The notes beneath the pieces were generated by a model that saw nothing but the letters and a program-made list of their open reading frames with translations, was not told where the DNA came from and did no database searches. A program made the translations under genes and the position numbers. Below, piece after piece: positions 41,862 to 50,169 of a stretch of 64,000 bases of DNA. Numbering within the stretch: position 1 is the stretch's first letter; each line of letters starts with the position of its first letter. This DNA is from Acidobacteriota bacterium (GTDB lineage: Bacteria > Acidobacteriota > Vicinamibacteria > Vicinamibacterales > UBA823), in contig PCAK01000040.1 of assembly GCA_002730525.1 (NCBI GenBank), positions 186,001-250,000 on the forward strand, written 5' to 3'.

Positions 41862-43118
41862 TCACGCGCGATGACCGTTTCGACTCGACGGGCGCCATCT
41901 GTCCCAGAACGACGCCGGGTTCTCCGGCTTGCCGTAGCCGGACAAGACATCCAGCTTCACGTAGATCGAGTCAGCCCACCGCGCATGATCGGTACACCAC
42001 CTCACCGTGCGATGAAACAGCGTGTCGGGCTTGTTGTAGGGGCAGCAGGCGATACAGGTCGTGCACGGCCGATTGACTCGACCCCAGTACATCCGGCAGG
42101 CCTCGGGCTGGATCGGCCACTTCCGTATGCCCGGAAGATTGGAGACACAGCGAGGTTCGATCGTCCGCTCACCAGGCGAGATGCACTGGGCCGGACACTT
42201 GTCCGCGCAGATCTTGCAGGCGTCGCAGAACTCGGTGACGCCGAAATCGATCGGCGCATCGGGTACCAGCGGGAGGTCGGTGATGATCTTGCTGAGCCGC
42301 ACCCTCGGGCCGTACTTGGGTGAGATCAGCAGACCATTTCGCGCGATGTCGCCCAGACCGGCCTGCATCGCCATCGGCACCGTCAGGGCGACATCGTTGG
42401 TGGTGCAGTCAATCGCCTTGCAGCCCAGGTTTCTGATGAACGCCGACAAGTACAGGTTGGTGACAGCCATCTGGCTGTACCCCATGCTCGTTGCCGCGCC
42501 GGAGATGAAGCTCGGATAGTACTTGATCATGTCGTAGTCCATCTCGAACCCGAGGACGACGACAGATTTGAACTCGTCTGGAATGACCTGTGGCTCGTGC
42601 TCCCCGTTGCTCGCTCCGCTCATCTCGTTCGATCCGTCGTTCGGTCCGCTCATCGAAAAGGAGTGTGAGTAGAGCCACCGCCGGTCGAGTTGGCAGATTC
42701 CGACCAGGTCGGCACCGAACCAGCGGGCGACCTTCTTGAGCCGACGGGTGATCTCCTGGCCGTCGCCGACATTGAGTTGCGCACCGTCGGGTGGCCGGTA
42801 GGAGAGTGTCCGACCGGCTGACCTGGCATTGCGGATCGCCTTGGCGACTTCCCTGGTGGCGGCGCTGGGATTCGGCTTGGAGGTGTTGAGGAGTGCCAGG
42901 AGCTGCGTGCCGCGTCGCGCGGCCCACCGGAGCGCCTGGTCCTCGAGGGTGTAGCCTGGCTTCTCGCTCGCCTCACCGATGAAGGACCAGCTGTCCAGCC
43001 GCTCGCGGATCTCTCGGTCCCAACTGGCCCGGAGGAACACCGTATTCTTCTGATCGAATTGCTCGATGGGATGCGCGATGTACTTGCGCTCCCACTCGTC
43101 CATCGTCAGCTTTCGCAC
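41862..43118 (-). CDS. rdhA: Reductive-dehalogenase-like corrinoid iron-sulfur protein, no Tat signal (copy 1)
   Basis: The 418-residue product has the RdhA layout. An N-terminal region IEQFDQKNTVFLRASWD resembles the start of mature RdhA. The core has AGLGDIARNGLLISPKYGPRVRLSKIITDLPL. The two ferredoxin-type motifs FCDACKICADKCP (about 295) and CTTCIACCPYNKP (about 351) would bind two [4Fe-4S] clusters next to a base-off B12, as known for PceA and NpRdhA. No twin-arginine signal and no rdhB-like anchor gene are present, so a cytoplasmic enzyme is inferred. Dehalogenation itself is not shown; epoxyqueuosine reductase shares the fold, but its length and RdhA-type motifs differ. An AprB-like ferredoxin gene ends 71 bp upstream. 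Confidence 0.75.
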   Translation of the reverse strand: MRKLTMDEWERKYIAHPIEQFDQKNTVFLRASWDREIRERLDSWSFIGEASEKPGYTLEDQALRWAARRGTQLLALLNTSKPNPSAATREVAKAIRNARSAGRTLSYRPPDGAQLNVGDGQEITRRLKKVARWFGADLVGICQLDRRWLYSHSFSMSGPNDGSNEMSGASNGEHEPQVIPDEFKSVVVLGFEMDYDMIKYYPSFISGAATSMGYSQMAVTNLYLSAFIRNLGCKAIDCTTNDVALTVPMAMQAGLGDIARNGLLISPKYGPRVRLSKIITDLPLVPDAPIDFGVTEFCDACKICADKCPAQCISPGERTIEPRCVSNLPGIRKWPIQPEACRMYWGRVNRPCTTCIACCPYNKPDTLFHRTVRWCTDHARWADSIYVKLDVLSGYGKPENPASFWDRWRPSSRNGHRA

Positions 43119-43189
43119 TCTGGACCCTCCAAGGGCATTCGCGGGACTCGGACCTGCGCGCCGCTCCTCATTTTATCCTGGTCGCGCCA

Positions 43190-43528
43190 TCAGGCCGGTG
43201 GGGTGTCGTTTGGCGGCGGTGGGTTCTTCATCCCCAGCCAGTAGTGCCGGCCGGTCTCCTTTCGCTTCCAGGGAACCCTCCACATCACCGGGTAGTTGAG
43301 GCGGATCGCTCCTTCGTGGGGACATTCGTCGACGCACGGTCCGCAGTACCAGCACTCGTCGACGAACAAGACGAGCGGCACCCGCCCGGCCTCGGGATTC
43401 GGGACGAACACGTCGGCGGGGCAGACGTTGACGCAGAGATTGCAGCCGGTGCACTTTTCCGGGTCGATGGCGATCGGTCGCGCCGCGGACGCCGGATTCG
43501 GGCTCAGATAGACGTTCTCTTCACTCAC
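43190..43528 (-). CDS. AprB-like ferredoxin with two [4Fe-4S] clusters (copy 2)
   Basis: The 112-residue product has Cys 26, 29, 32, 36 (CTGCNLCVNVCP) and Cys 59, 62, 65, 69 (CWYCGPCVDECP) and ends in WLGMKNPPPPN, the same tail as the ferredoxin at 13895-14272. I chose GTG 43528, preceded by GAGGAG with six bases between; the longer frame upstream is not conserved. It follows its flavoprotein gene by 13 bp and lies just upstream of the rdhA-like gene, so it is a good candidate for bringing electrons to or from both. Confidence 0.83.
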   Translation of the reverse strand: MSEENVYLSPNPASAARPIAIDPEKCTGCNLCVNVCPADVFVPNPEAGRVPLVLFVDECWYCGPCVDECPHEGAIRLNYPVMWRVPWKRKETGRHYWLGMKNPPPPNDTPPA

Positions 43529-43541
43529 GGCGGTCTCCTCT

Positions 43542-45560
43542 TCACGCACCGATCGGGGCGGCGGGGCGGTGGGCCAGGTAGTTCTCCTCGAACGGCGCAC
43601 CGAGGTTCAACGGACGCTCGCCCTGCTTCACGACACCATCCTCCTGCCGGATCGTCACGAACTTCTGCCACTCCGGCGGGTCCATCGCCGGATACTCCGC
43701 CCTGGAGAAGTGCAGAAAGGCGCTGCTCGCCCGGCGGGCGAGGCAGGCCGGCACGATGATGTCGATCCCGGCGGTGAGGATGTCGACCACGCTGAGGGCG
43801 TTGGCGAGGTCGTGCGGATTGACCGCCGCCAGCTCGGTGTCGACCACGTGCTTGAGGTCCTCGCCGGCCTCGAGCGCCATCCGCAGCAACCCTTCACTCT
43901 TCACGGCGCCACAGTATGCCTGCATCGTCTTGTTGATCCCGGCCAGGAGTTCCTTCCAGTGCACGCCGTCCTTCCGCTGCAGCGGACCGTACACTCGGCG
44001 TTTCTCGGCTTCGATCTGCTCTCGAGATCCGGATCGGGCCGTCGCCTGCCTGGCGAACCAGGCCGCGCGCCGGCCGGCGTAGCGGCCGGTTGTTGCGGCG
44101 TGGCTGTGATCGTTGCCGCCGAGCATGCCGTCGCCCGCCGCGTAGAGGCCCTCCAGATTGGTCCGCAGATTCCAGTCGACGACCGGTCCACCGGTCGTGC
44201 CGCTGTGGGCGTTCCGGATGGAGGGGAATCCCAGCACGGTCTTCGCGCCTTCCGCGCTGGTGCCGTAGCCTCCGCCGCCGATGAGCTGCTGGTAGCTCAG
44301 GAGCATGTCTCGGTCGGGATCGAATCCGGCGTGCGTGTAGTTCGCGTAGGTGTGCTTGGTCTTCGCTTCCTGACCGACCATGAGGCCGAAGATGGCCCGT
44401 CGCTCGTGGGCCGGCAGGCTCGGCAGGTCGGCGTACAGCGGAAGCTCGATCTCGCCCTTTTCCACCAGGGTGTCGACATTGGTCAGCCGCGGTCCCTGAT
44501 AGTCCCGCAGACCCTGGTGGGGCAACGAGGACTGCCCCCCGCCCTTGATGAAGAACCGTTGCCCTGGCGCCGGCCGACAGCGCTCCTCGAAGGTTTCCAG
44601 GGCATGCCCGTCGCGATCGACCCACGGCACCTCCTTGCCGTTGGCGTCGACGATCGTGCAGGGGTACCAGGTGTTGCTGGGGTGTCCCGACCCATGTGGG
44701 GCCGATGGATTGATGCTCAGACCGGCCGGAATCGATTTCTCCATCATCGCGAACTCGGTGCCGGCCCTCCAGGCGGCTGCATAGCCGCCCCCCATGGCGC
44801 CCGGCATGCGCAGGTCGCACGAGCCGGCGAGCTCGGTCGAGTACGTCCAGATCCGCTGCGGCCGGGCCGCGCAGAGCACGGTGGCCTTCGCGGTGAACAC
44901 GTTGAACGCGCCGGTTCTGACGTTCAGGCCGGTCGCGCCGACCACGGCGGTCGCGTCCTCGCCGCGCCGCTCCGTGAGCAGACCGGTCAGCGCCACGCGC
45001 TCATGGATGTCGACGCCGAGCCGACGGAGTCTCGAGCGTAGGGCTCGTTTGAACGTCATGCCCCAGACCCTCATGACGATCCGGTTCTCGTAGTCGTAGG
45101 CGAAGAGCAGCTTGGTCTGCTCGTCCCTGAACTCGGCGCCCTTGAACGTGTCCTCGGTATCCCTCACCTTTCCGCCCATCTCCTCCAGCTCGAGGAGCGT
45201 CTCGTAACCGTCCCGGGCTTGAATGTAGCGAGAGATCCCGTTGTTGTAGCCGCCGTGATTGTCGACGAGCGCCTGCGTGAAGTCCTCGGCGCTCAGGCTG
45301 ACACCGGGCACGTCGGTGATGGCCCACTGCCAGTGGTCGCACCCCGTTCCCGCACCGCTTCCGAGGATCGAGCCGCGTTCCAGGATTGCCACTTTCGCAC
45401 CCTGTTCCGCGGCGCTGATGGCTGCCCAGCATCCGGCGATCCCGCCGCCGAGAACCAGCACGTCGACGTCGACGGCATCCTCCTGTCCGTACCGTATGGG
45501 GTACGGCCACTTCATCGCGTCGTTTCCGGCGTTCAGGTCGATCCACGTTCCCCAGGACAT
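43542..45560 (-). CDS. AprA-like FAD-dependent oxidoreductase (fumarate reductase/SdhA superfamily, copy 2)
   Basis: The 672-residue product has the FAD motif VLVLGGGIAGCWAAISAAEQGAK at about residues 34-56 with Glu in AILERG, and the late FAD contact LYAAGDGMLGGNDHSHAATTGRYAG. It shares many blocks with 14279-16213 (RRAIFGLMVGQE, AGFDPDRD, WYPCTIVDANGKEVPW), so the two gene pairs are paralogous modules. Both keep the order flavoprotein then ferredoxin, opposite to aprBA of sulfur metabolism. Substrate unknown. ATG 45560 overlaps the TRAP permease stop, which places it in the paaK-ior-kor operon. Confidence 0.8.
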   Translation of the reverse strand: MSWGTWIDLNAGNDAMKWPYPIRYGQEDAVDVDVLVLGGGIAGCWAAISAAEQGAKVAILERGSILGSGAGTGCDHWQWAITDVPGVSLSAEDFTQALVDNHGGYNNGISRYIQARDGYETLLELEEMGGKVRDTEDTFKGAEFRDEQTKLLFAYDYENRIVMRVWGMTFKRALRSRLRRLGVDIHERVALTGLLTERRGEDATAVVGATGLNVRTGAFNVFTAKATVLCAARPQRIWTYSTELAGSCDLRMPGAMGGGYAAAWRAGTEFAMMEKSIPAGLSINPSAPHGSGHPSNTWYPCTIVDANGKEVPWVDRDGHALETFEERCRPAPGQRFFIKGGGQSSLPHQGLRDYQGPRLTNVDTLVEKGEIELPLYADLPSLPAHERRAIFGLMVGQEAKTKHTYANYTHAGFDPDRDMLLSYQQLIGGGGYGTSAEGAKTVLGFPSIRNAHSGTTGGPVVDWNLRTNLEGLYAAGDGMLGGNDHSHAATTGRYAGRRAAWFARQATARSGSREQIEAEKRRVYGPLQRKDGVHWKELLAGINKTMQAYCGAVKSEGLLRMALEAGEDLKHVVDTELAAVNPHDLANALSVVDILTAGIDIIVPACLARRASSAFLHFSRAEYPAMDPPEWQKFVTIRQEDGVVKQGERPLNLGAPFEENYLAHRPAAPIGA

Positions 45561-47590
45561 CAGCCGCCCTCCTCGTTCGTTCGTTCGCCGCGCCGTCCGG
45601 CCGCCGCAGCCATCGCCTTACCTTGCACGCGCATCCCGGCGCGCTCGATCAATGCACGGTGCCCGCCCTGGCGCACGACCGTCGCGCCCAGCAGTGCACA
45701 TCCGCAGACGCCGAGCAGCGGAGAGTAGAGCATCGAGATGATTCCGAGGCCCGCTGCGATCAGTGCCGCCCGCTCCGCCGCGGTGGCGGCTCGCACGAGG
45801 TAGCCCTGCACCCCTGCGGCCAGCGCGATCAAGCCGACGAGTGAGATCAGCAGAGTGGCCACGGTCTCCACGACACCGTGGCCACCTTGCAGCATGATCG
45901 ACGGATTGAAGACGAACACCCACGGGACGATCACCAGCGCGATCCCCAACCGAACGGCGCAGAGGCTGGTCTTCCACACGCTGGCGCCCGCAATGGCCGC
46001 TCCGACGATCGCCATCGGCATGACGGGTGGCGTGAAGTAGTGCAGGAGCGCGGCCCAGATGACGAACCAGTGCGCGGCCAGCGGCATGATGCCGGCTTCG
46101 ATGAGTGCGGGCGCCGCGATGATGGCCAGGATGAAGTAGCAGGCAATCATCGGCATTCCGGAGCCCAGGATGTAGCTGACGATCGCGGTCAGTCCGAGCA
46201 GCATGACCAGGTTGCCGTCGGCCAGGGAGGTCACGATGCCGGCAAGGCGCACCGGCATGCCTGTCAGCTCGAGACTGCCCATGATCACGCCCAAGCCGGC
46301 GAAGATCGGCGCCATCAGGACGAGCACCCAGACTCCGCGGTGAAACCCCGCCAGGATCGCTTTGGGCCCCAATCGCACCTCACGCCCGCCAAACTGCCCG
46401 ACGACGACGGTCAGGCCCGCCGAGTAGAGGACGGCCGACTGCACAGACCACCTGAAGCCGAGCAGCAGAACCACGAACAGGACGATCGGCGCCAGGTAGT
46501 GACCGTCTTGCTTCAACGCCGCCCACGCGCTGGGAAACGTCCGTCGCTCGATCACCGGGATCTCGCGTCGTCGTGCGTGGAAATCGACCATCGCGATCAG
46601 CGTGGCGTAGTAGAGGAACGCCGGAAGAATGGCGCCCAGGATGACCTTGTAGTAAGGCAGCTCCAACCAGTCGGCGATGAAGAACGTCAGGGCGCCCATG
46701 ACGGGCGGCGTCAGGCTACCCGCGCTCGATGAGACCGCCTCGATCGCGCCAGCCTCGGCCGGTGTGTAGCCGCTGCGCTTCATCAGTGGGATGGTCAACG
46801 AGCCCGTGAGCGCCACGTTGGCGGGCCCGGTCGGCCCGAGCGAGCCGAGGCCCCCGCTGGCCAGGATCGCCACCTTCGCCGGTCCACCCCGCAGGTGCCC
46901 GACCGCTCCGAGGGCGAGTTGCATGACGAGTCGGCCGGCGCCGGAGACCATGATCAGCCCGGCAAACACCATGAACAGCACGACCGTCTTGGCCCACAGT
47001 CCGGCCACCTGGCCGAACATGCCGCTGTCGTGCAGGTAGGTCGCCGAGAGCACTTCGTCGAAGTAGACGCGCCGACTCCACAGCACTCCGGGCCAGTAGC
47101 TGCAGGTCCACGCGTAGAGAAAGAAGACGACGATCACCGAGACGACCGACCACCCCATGGTGCGCCGCACACCTTCGAGCAGGACTCCCAGTGTGAGCAG
47201 GCCTGTCAGCATGCCCGCCGACGTGATCGCCCGGCCTTCGGCCATGATGTCGCTGTTCGTGAACATGTAGCCGCAGCCGATCAGCGTGGCCACGATGAGC
47301 AGCACGTCGTACCAGGGGATCGCGGTCCGGGGCGTCCTGGCCTTCGCCGGTACGAACAGGAAGACCAGGACGAAGCTGAGCGCGAGACTCAGGATGACGA
47401 ATCGGTCCGGACCCAGCGGAATCTGCTTGGTCCAGATGTCGAGAGGGTAGGCGATGTGGTACGCGTAGAAGAGGACGATGAAGCCGGAGAGCGCCACGCC
47501 CCGGCGCGTCGTGGGGTCGAGCAGCGCCGCCAACTCGGGCGGCGTGCCCACGGTCGGGCTGGCGAAAGAGGCTTCCGGTCTGTCGTCCAT
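45560..47590 (-). CDS. TRAP transporter fused permease (small plus large membrane subunits)
   Basis: The 676-residue product is very hydrophobic with about 16-18 helices. The first third corresponds to the small DctQ-type part; from about residue 190 it follows the large DctM-type subunit (GLWAKTVVLFMVFAGLIMVSGAG, GGLGSLGPTGPANVALTGSLTIPLMKRSGY, AVSSSAGSLTPPVMGA). This fused form is typical of TAXI-type TRAP systems that take up organic acids with an ion gradient. Its binding protein is the next gene upstream. It sits between the 2-oxoacid oxidoreductase genes and the flavoprotein pair, so an aryl or 2-oxo acid is a reasonable guess for the solute. Confidence 0.88.
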   Translation of the reverse strand: MDDRPEASFASPTVGTPPELAALLDPTTRRGVALSGFIVLFYAYHIAYPLDIWTKQIPLGPDRFVILSLALSFVLVFLFVPAKARTPRTAIPWYDVLLIVATLIGCGYMFTNSDIMAEGRAITSAGMLTGLLTLGVLLEGVRRTMGWSVVSVIVVFFLYAWTCSYWPGVLWSRRVYFDEVLSATYLHDSGMFGQVAGLWAKTVVLFMVFAGLIMVSGAGRLVMQLALGAVGHLRGGPAKVAILASGGLGSLGPTGPANVALTGSLTIPLMKRSGYTPAEAGAIEAVSSSAGSLTPPVMGALTFFIADWLELPYYKVILGAILPAFLYYATLIAMVDFHARRREIPVIERRTFPSAWAALKQDGHYLAPIVLFVVLLLGFRWSVQSAVLYSAGLTVVVGQFGGREVRLGPKAILAGFHRGVWVLVLMAPIFAGLGVIMGSLELTGMPVRLAGIVTSLADGNLVMLLGLTAIVSYILGSGMPMIACYFILAIIAAPALIEAGIMPLAAHWFVIWAALLHYFTPPVMPMAIVGAAIAGASVWKTSLCAVRLGIALVIVPWVFVFNPSIMLQGGHGVVETVATLLISLVGLIALAAGVQGYLVRAATAAERAALIAAGLGIISMLYSPLLGVCGCALLGATVVRQGGHRALIERAGMRVQGKAMAAAAGRRGERTNEEGG

Positions 47591-47691
47591 GCGGCCGATT
47601 TCCAGTCGTCCGTCCGGTTCACGTCAGCTGTGCCCTCCGGACGGGACCTCCCGTTCGGCGGCACTGCTCGTGGCGGGTCACGCTGTCACGA

Positions 47692-48765
47692 CTACCGCGT
47701 CGCACCGAGTTCTCCCAGGAGCCGTTGCTGGTTGGCCTCCATGGCGTCCGTCCAGACGCCGACATCCTTCAGGTATCTGACGGTACCCGCGTGGTACGGG
47801 ACGGAGACCGTCTCGCTCGCGATCCGGTCCACGGCGTAGTCTCGAAAGTAGGGGTGAATCTCCAGGAGGGAATCGAACCGCGCATACATCGTCTCGAGCA
47901 GCGTGTAGACTAGCTTTTCGTCGGCCGAGACATCGACGAAGGTAGCGACCTGGGTCGTGGCCGCGTGGCGAGGATAGTCGAAGCCTGGCCCGACCCCTCG
48001 GTAGTTCTCCTTGTACATCCGCCAGTCGGGCGACGCGGTTTCACCCCAGAACCACGGGTACCTCTGCTGCACGTAGGCCGTTGCCTCATTGGAGAGGTCG
48101 AGCGGTCTCGCCCCGGGTTCGTCCCGCCAGATGACGTCGACGTTGGGCAGCCCTTCCAGGCTGGCGTCAACCCTTCCCTCGATCAAGGCCGCGTGCTTCT
48201 CCCGCATCGACAGGTTCGGGATGTCCCTCACCTGATCTCCGATGCCGTAGAAATCGAGCAATGCCGTGCCGGCCTCGGTCATCGTCACGGCCCGTTTCGA
48301 CGTGTAGGTGATCGTCCGCCCGGCGAGGTCCTCCATTCGCTCGATTCCGGAGTCAGGCAGCACCACGAACGCCAGGTGAACATCGGCCGTCTTGAAGAAG
48401 ATCCGAATGTCGAAATCCGCGTCCTCGTACTCGGCCGAGCCGTGGTTGGCCAGGTAGGCGTCTCGGATGCCGCTCTGCCAGACGTGCAGTCTGCCGGACT
48501 GTAGGTGGGGAAACGCGGCAACCGAGCTGGCGACCTGGGTCGTGAAACACTTGATTCCCAGCTCCTCCTCCCAGGTTCTCAGCAGGGCCAGATCCATGAC
48601 GTAGGTCGTACCTTGCGTCGCCCGCACGCCCCAGAACAACGACTCCGGCAGGCCGTCGGGGCGCGGCTCCGGAGCGGCTCGCTCGCAGCCGACGGCGGCG
48701 AAGATCGCCACTGCCCCCATAAGGAACACGAGAGGATGTCGGCGAGCTGGAGGGCGCACGCGCAT
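47692..48765 (-). CDS. TAXI-family TRAP transporter substrate-binding lipoprotein
   Basis: The 357-residue product starts with a basic, then hydrophobic stretch ending in AVGC (Cys 27), a lipobox. The mature part fits TAXI binding proteins: GVRATQGTTYVMDLALLRTWEEELGIKC at the start, AAFPHLQSGRLHVWQSG, DLAGRTITYTSKRAVTMTEAG and a C-terminal VPYHAGTVRYLKDVGVW. It delivers the solute to the fused permease 101 bp downstream. ATG 48765 was chosen because the signal starts there. It follows the korC-type gene by 17 bp. Confidence 0.83.
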   Translation of the reverse strand: MRVRPPARRHPLVFLMGAVAIFAAVGCERAAPEPRPDGLPESLFWGVRATQGTTYVMDLALLRTWEEELGIKCFTTQVASSVAAFPHLQSGRLHVWQSGIRDAYLANHGSAEYEDADFDIRIFFKTADVHLAFVVLPDSGIERMEDLAGRTITYTSKRAVTMTEAGTALLDFYGIGDQVRDIPNLSMREKHAALIEGRVDASLEGLPNVDVIWRDEPGARPLDLSNEATAYVQQRYPWFWGETASPDWRMYKENYRGVGPGFDYPRHAATTQVATFVDVSADEKLVYTLLETMYARFDSLLEIHPYFRDYAVDRIASETVSVPYHAGTVRYLKDVGVWTDAMEANQQRLLGELGATR

Positions 48766-48782
48766 CGGTCTGATCGCTGACC

Positions 48783-49328
48783 TTAGGCCGGCTGTTTCGA
48801 CTCCGCTCCGAGGCCGCAGCCGACCTCGATCGCACGCTGATTGATCTGCTGGAATCCCTTCGGGCTCACGCGCAGCATGGCAGCCTCCAGCGAGTCTCGC
48901 TGGCAGACGTCGGTCAGGGCGACCAGGGCCCCGAGGGCGACCATGTTCGCCGCCCGAAGATTCCCAAGCGTCCGTGCGGTTTCCACCAGAGGCAGCCTGA
49001 TCGGACGACACGCGTCTAACACGTCGGTCGCGACGCGCTCCGAGTCAAGCAGGATCGAGCTGGCCGGCGTGAGCAACTCGTGGGTACCCGCCACCGCCAG
49101 TTCGTCGAGAACCAGCAGGAAGTCGAGGTCGCTCACGAGTGGGAAGTCGACCATCGAGCTGCTGATGACGAGGTCGGCCTGGCTGACACCTCCACGAGAC
49201 AACGGCTCGAACGCCTGAGACTGTGCGACCCACCGTCCCTCCCGCACCACCGCGTCCGCAAGGATGCGCCCGGCGAGAATCAGGCCCTGCCCACCCGTGC
49301 CGCAGAGGCGGATCTCGTAGCTATCCAT
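48783..49328 (-). CDS. 2-Oxoacid:acceptor oxidoreductase gamma subunit
   Basis: The 181-residue product has the gamma-domain start EIRLCGTGGQGLILAGRILADA and SQAFEPLSRGGVSQADLVIS, then LGNLRAANMVALGALVAL. With the two genes upstream it completes an alpha-beta-gamma 2-oxoacid oxidoreductase. The ATG at 49328 lies inside the end of the beta gene (eight-base overlap), so translation is coupled. KorC/VorC-type subunits are hard to tell apart by sequence. Confidence 0.85.
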   Translation of the reverse strand: MDSYEIRLCGTGGQGLILAGRILADAVVREGRWVAQSQAFEPLSRGGVSQADLVISSSMVDFPLVSDLDFLLVLDELAVAGTHELLTPASSILLDSERVATDVLDACRPIRLPLVETARTLGNLRAANMVALGALVALTDVCQRDSLEAAMLRVSPKGFQQINQRAIEVGCGLGAESKQPA

Positions 49329-50169
49329 CGCTTGGTGCAGTCTCTGGATCGGGCGAGGACGCTCTGGCGAAGAACCGTTGCCGGTAGGTCTCGCCGAACT
49401 CCGGGTAGTCATGCCGGCAGAAGACACCGGTCTTCCAGGGTGACGGCCGGAAGGGAGAATCGACTGCGCCGCCGTAGCTCTCCGGCCGGATGGCGCCCTT
49501 CTGGCTCAGGATCATCTCGACCGAATTACCCAAATCGTTCTTGCGCCCGTAGATCTCGGTGCAGTCGGAGATCACTTCGACGAACGAGAAGCCCTTGAAC
49601 GCGATCCCGTCCTTGATGAGATCCTTGAGCGCTGGAGTCTGGAGTGTGACCTCGCGTCCGACGAGCCCCGCACCGGCCGCCTCGGCCAGTCTGCACGAAT
49701 CGAACGCCGGATCGGCATTGCCCTGCGGAGTCGTCGTGGTGAACCGATCGTGGGACGTCGTGGGAGACAGCTGCCCCCCGGTCATGCCGTAGATCTCGTT
49801 GTTCAACATCAGGCAGGTGATGTCGAGGTTGCGCCGGCACGCATGAATCAGATGGTTGCCGCCGATGGCCAGGCCGTCGCCGTCACCGGTGATCACGACG
49901 ACCGTCAAGTCGGGTCTCGCTAGCTTCAGCCCGGTCGCGAACGGTATCGGACGTCCGTGCGTCGCATGCACCGTGTTGGCGTCGATGTAGGCCGACAGGC
50001 GTCCGGAACATCCGATTCCCGAGACGACAGCCAGCGAGTCCTTGTCGATACCGAGCTCGTGGACCGCCCAGAGCAGCGCGCGCAGCGCGATGCCGTGGCC
50101 GCAGCCGGGACAGAGAAAGTGAGGAAACAGTTCCGCCCGGATGTAGTCGCGGACGTCGAATTCGGTCAT
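49321..50169 (-). CDS. korB: 2-Oxoacid:ferredoxin oxidoreductase beta subunit (ThDP-binding)
   Basis: The 282-residue product carries the ThDP domain: FLCPGCGHGIALRAL near the start with the cluster-side Cys, GIGCSGRLSAYID, and the cofactor motif VITGDGDGLAIGGNHLIHACRRN...LNNEIYGMTGGQ. It oxidatively decarboxylates a 2-oxoacid to an acyl-CoA with the alpha and gamma subunits. ATG 50169 overlaps the alpha stop (ATGA). Conserved TTPQGNADPAFD is common in Kor/2-oxoglutarate-type subunits, but specificity is not certain. Confidence 0.88.
   Translation of the reverse strand: MTEFDVRDYIRAELFPHFLCPGCGHGIALRALLWAVHELGIDKDSLAVVSGIGCSGRLSAYIDANTVHATHGRPIPFATGLKLARPDLTVVVITGDGDGLAIGGNHLIHACRRNLDITCLMLNNEIYGMTGGQLSPTTSHDRFTTTTPQGNADPAFDSCRLAEAAGAGLVGREVTLQTPALKDLIKDGIAFKGFSFVEVISDCTEIYGRKNDLGNSVEMILSQKGAIRPESYGGAVDSPFRPSPWKTGVFCRHDYPEFGETYRQRFFARASSPDPETAPSDG

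Noticed and set aside
41862-43118. Epoxyqueuosine reductase (QueG)
   Set aside because: QueG shares fold and clusters, but this protein has the RdhA-type N-terminal segment and the GLG...TDLPL core, and the tRNA-modification context is missing. Phylogeny could still change this.
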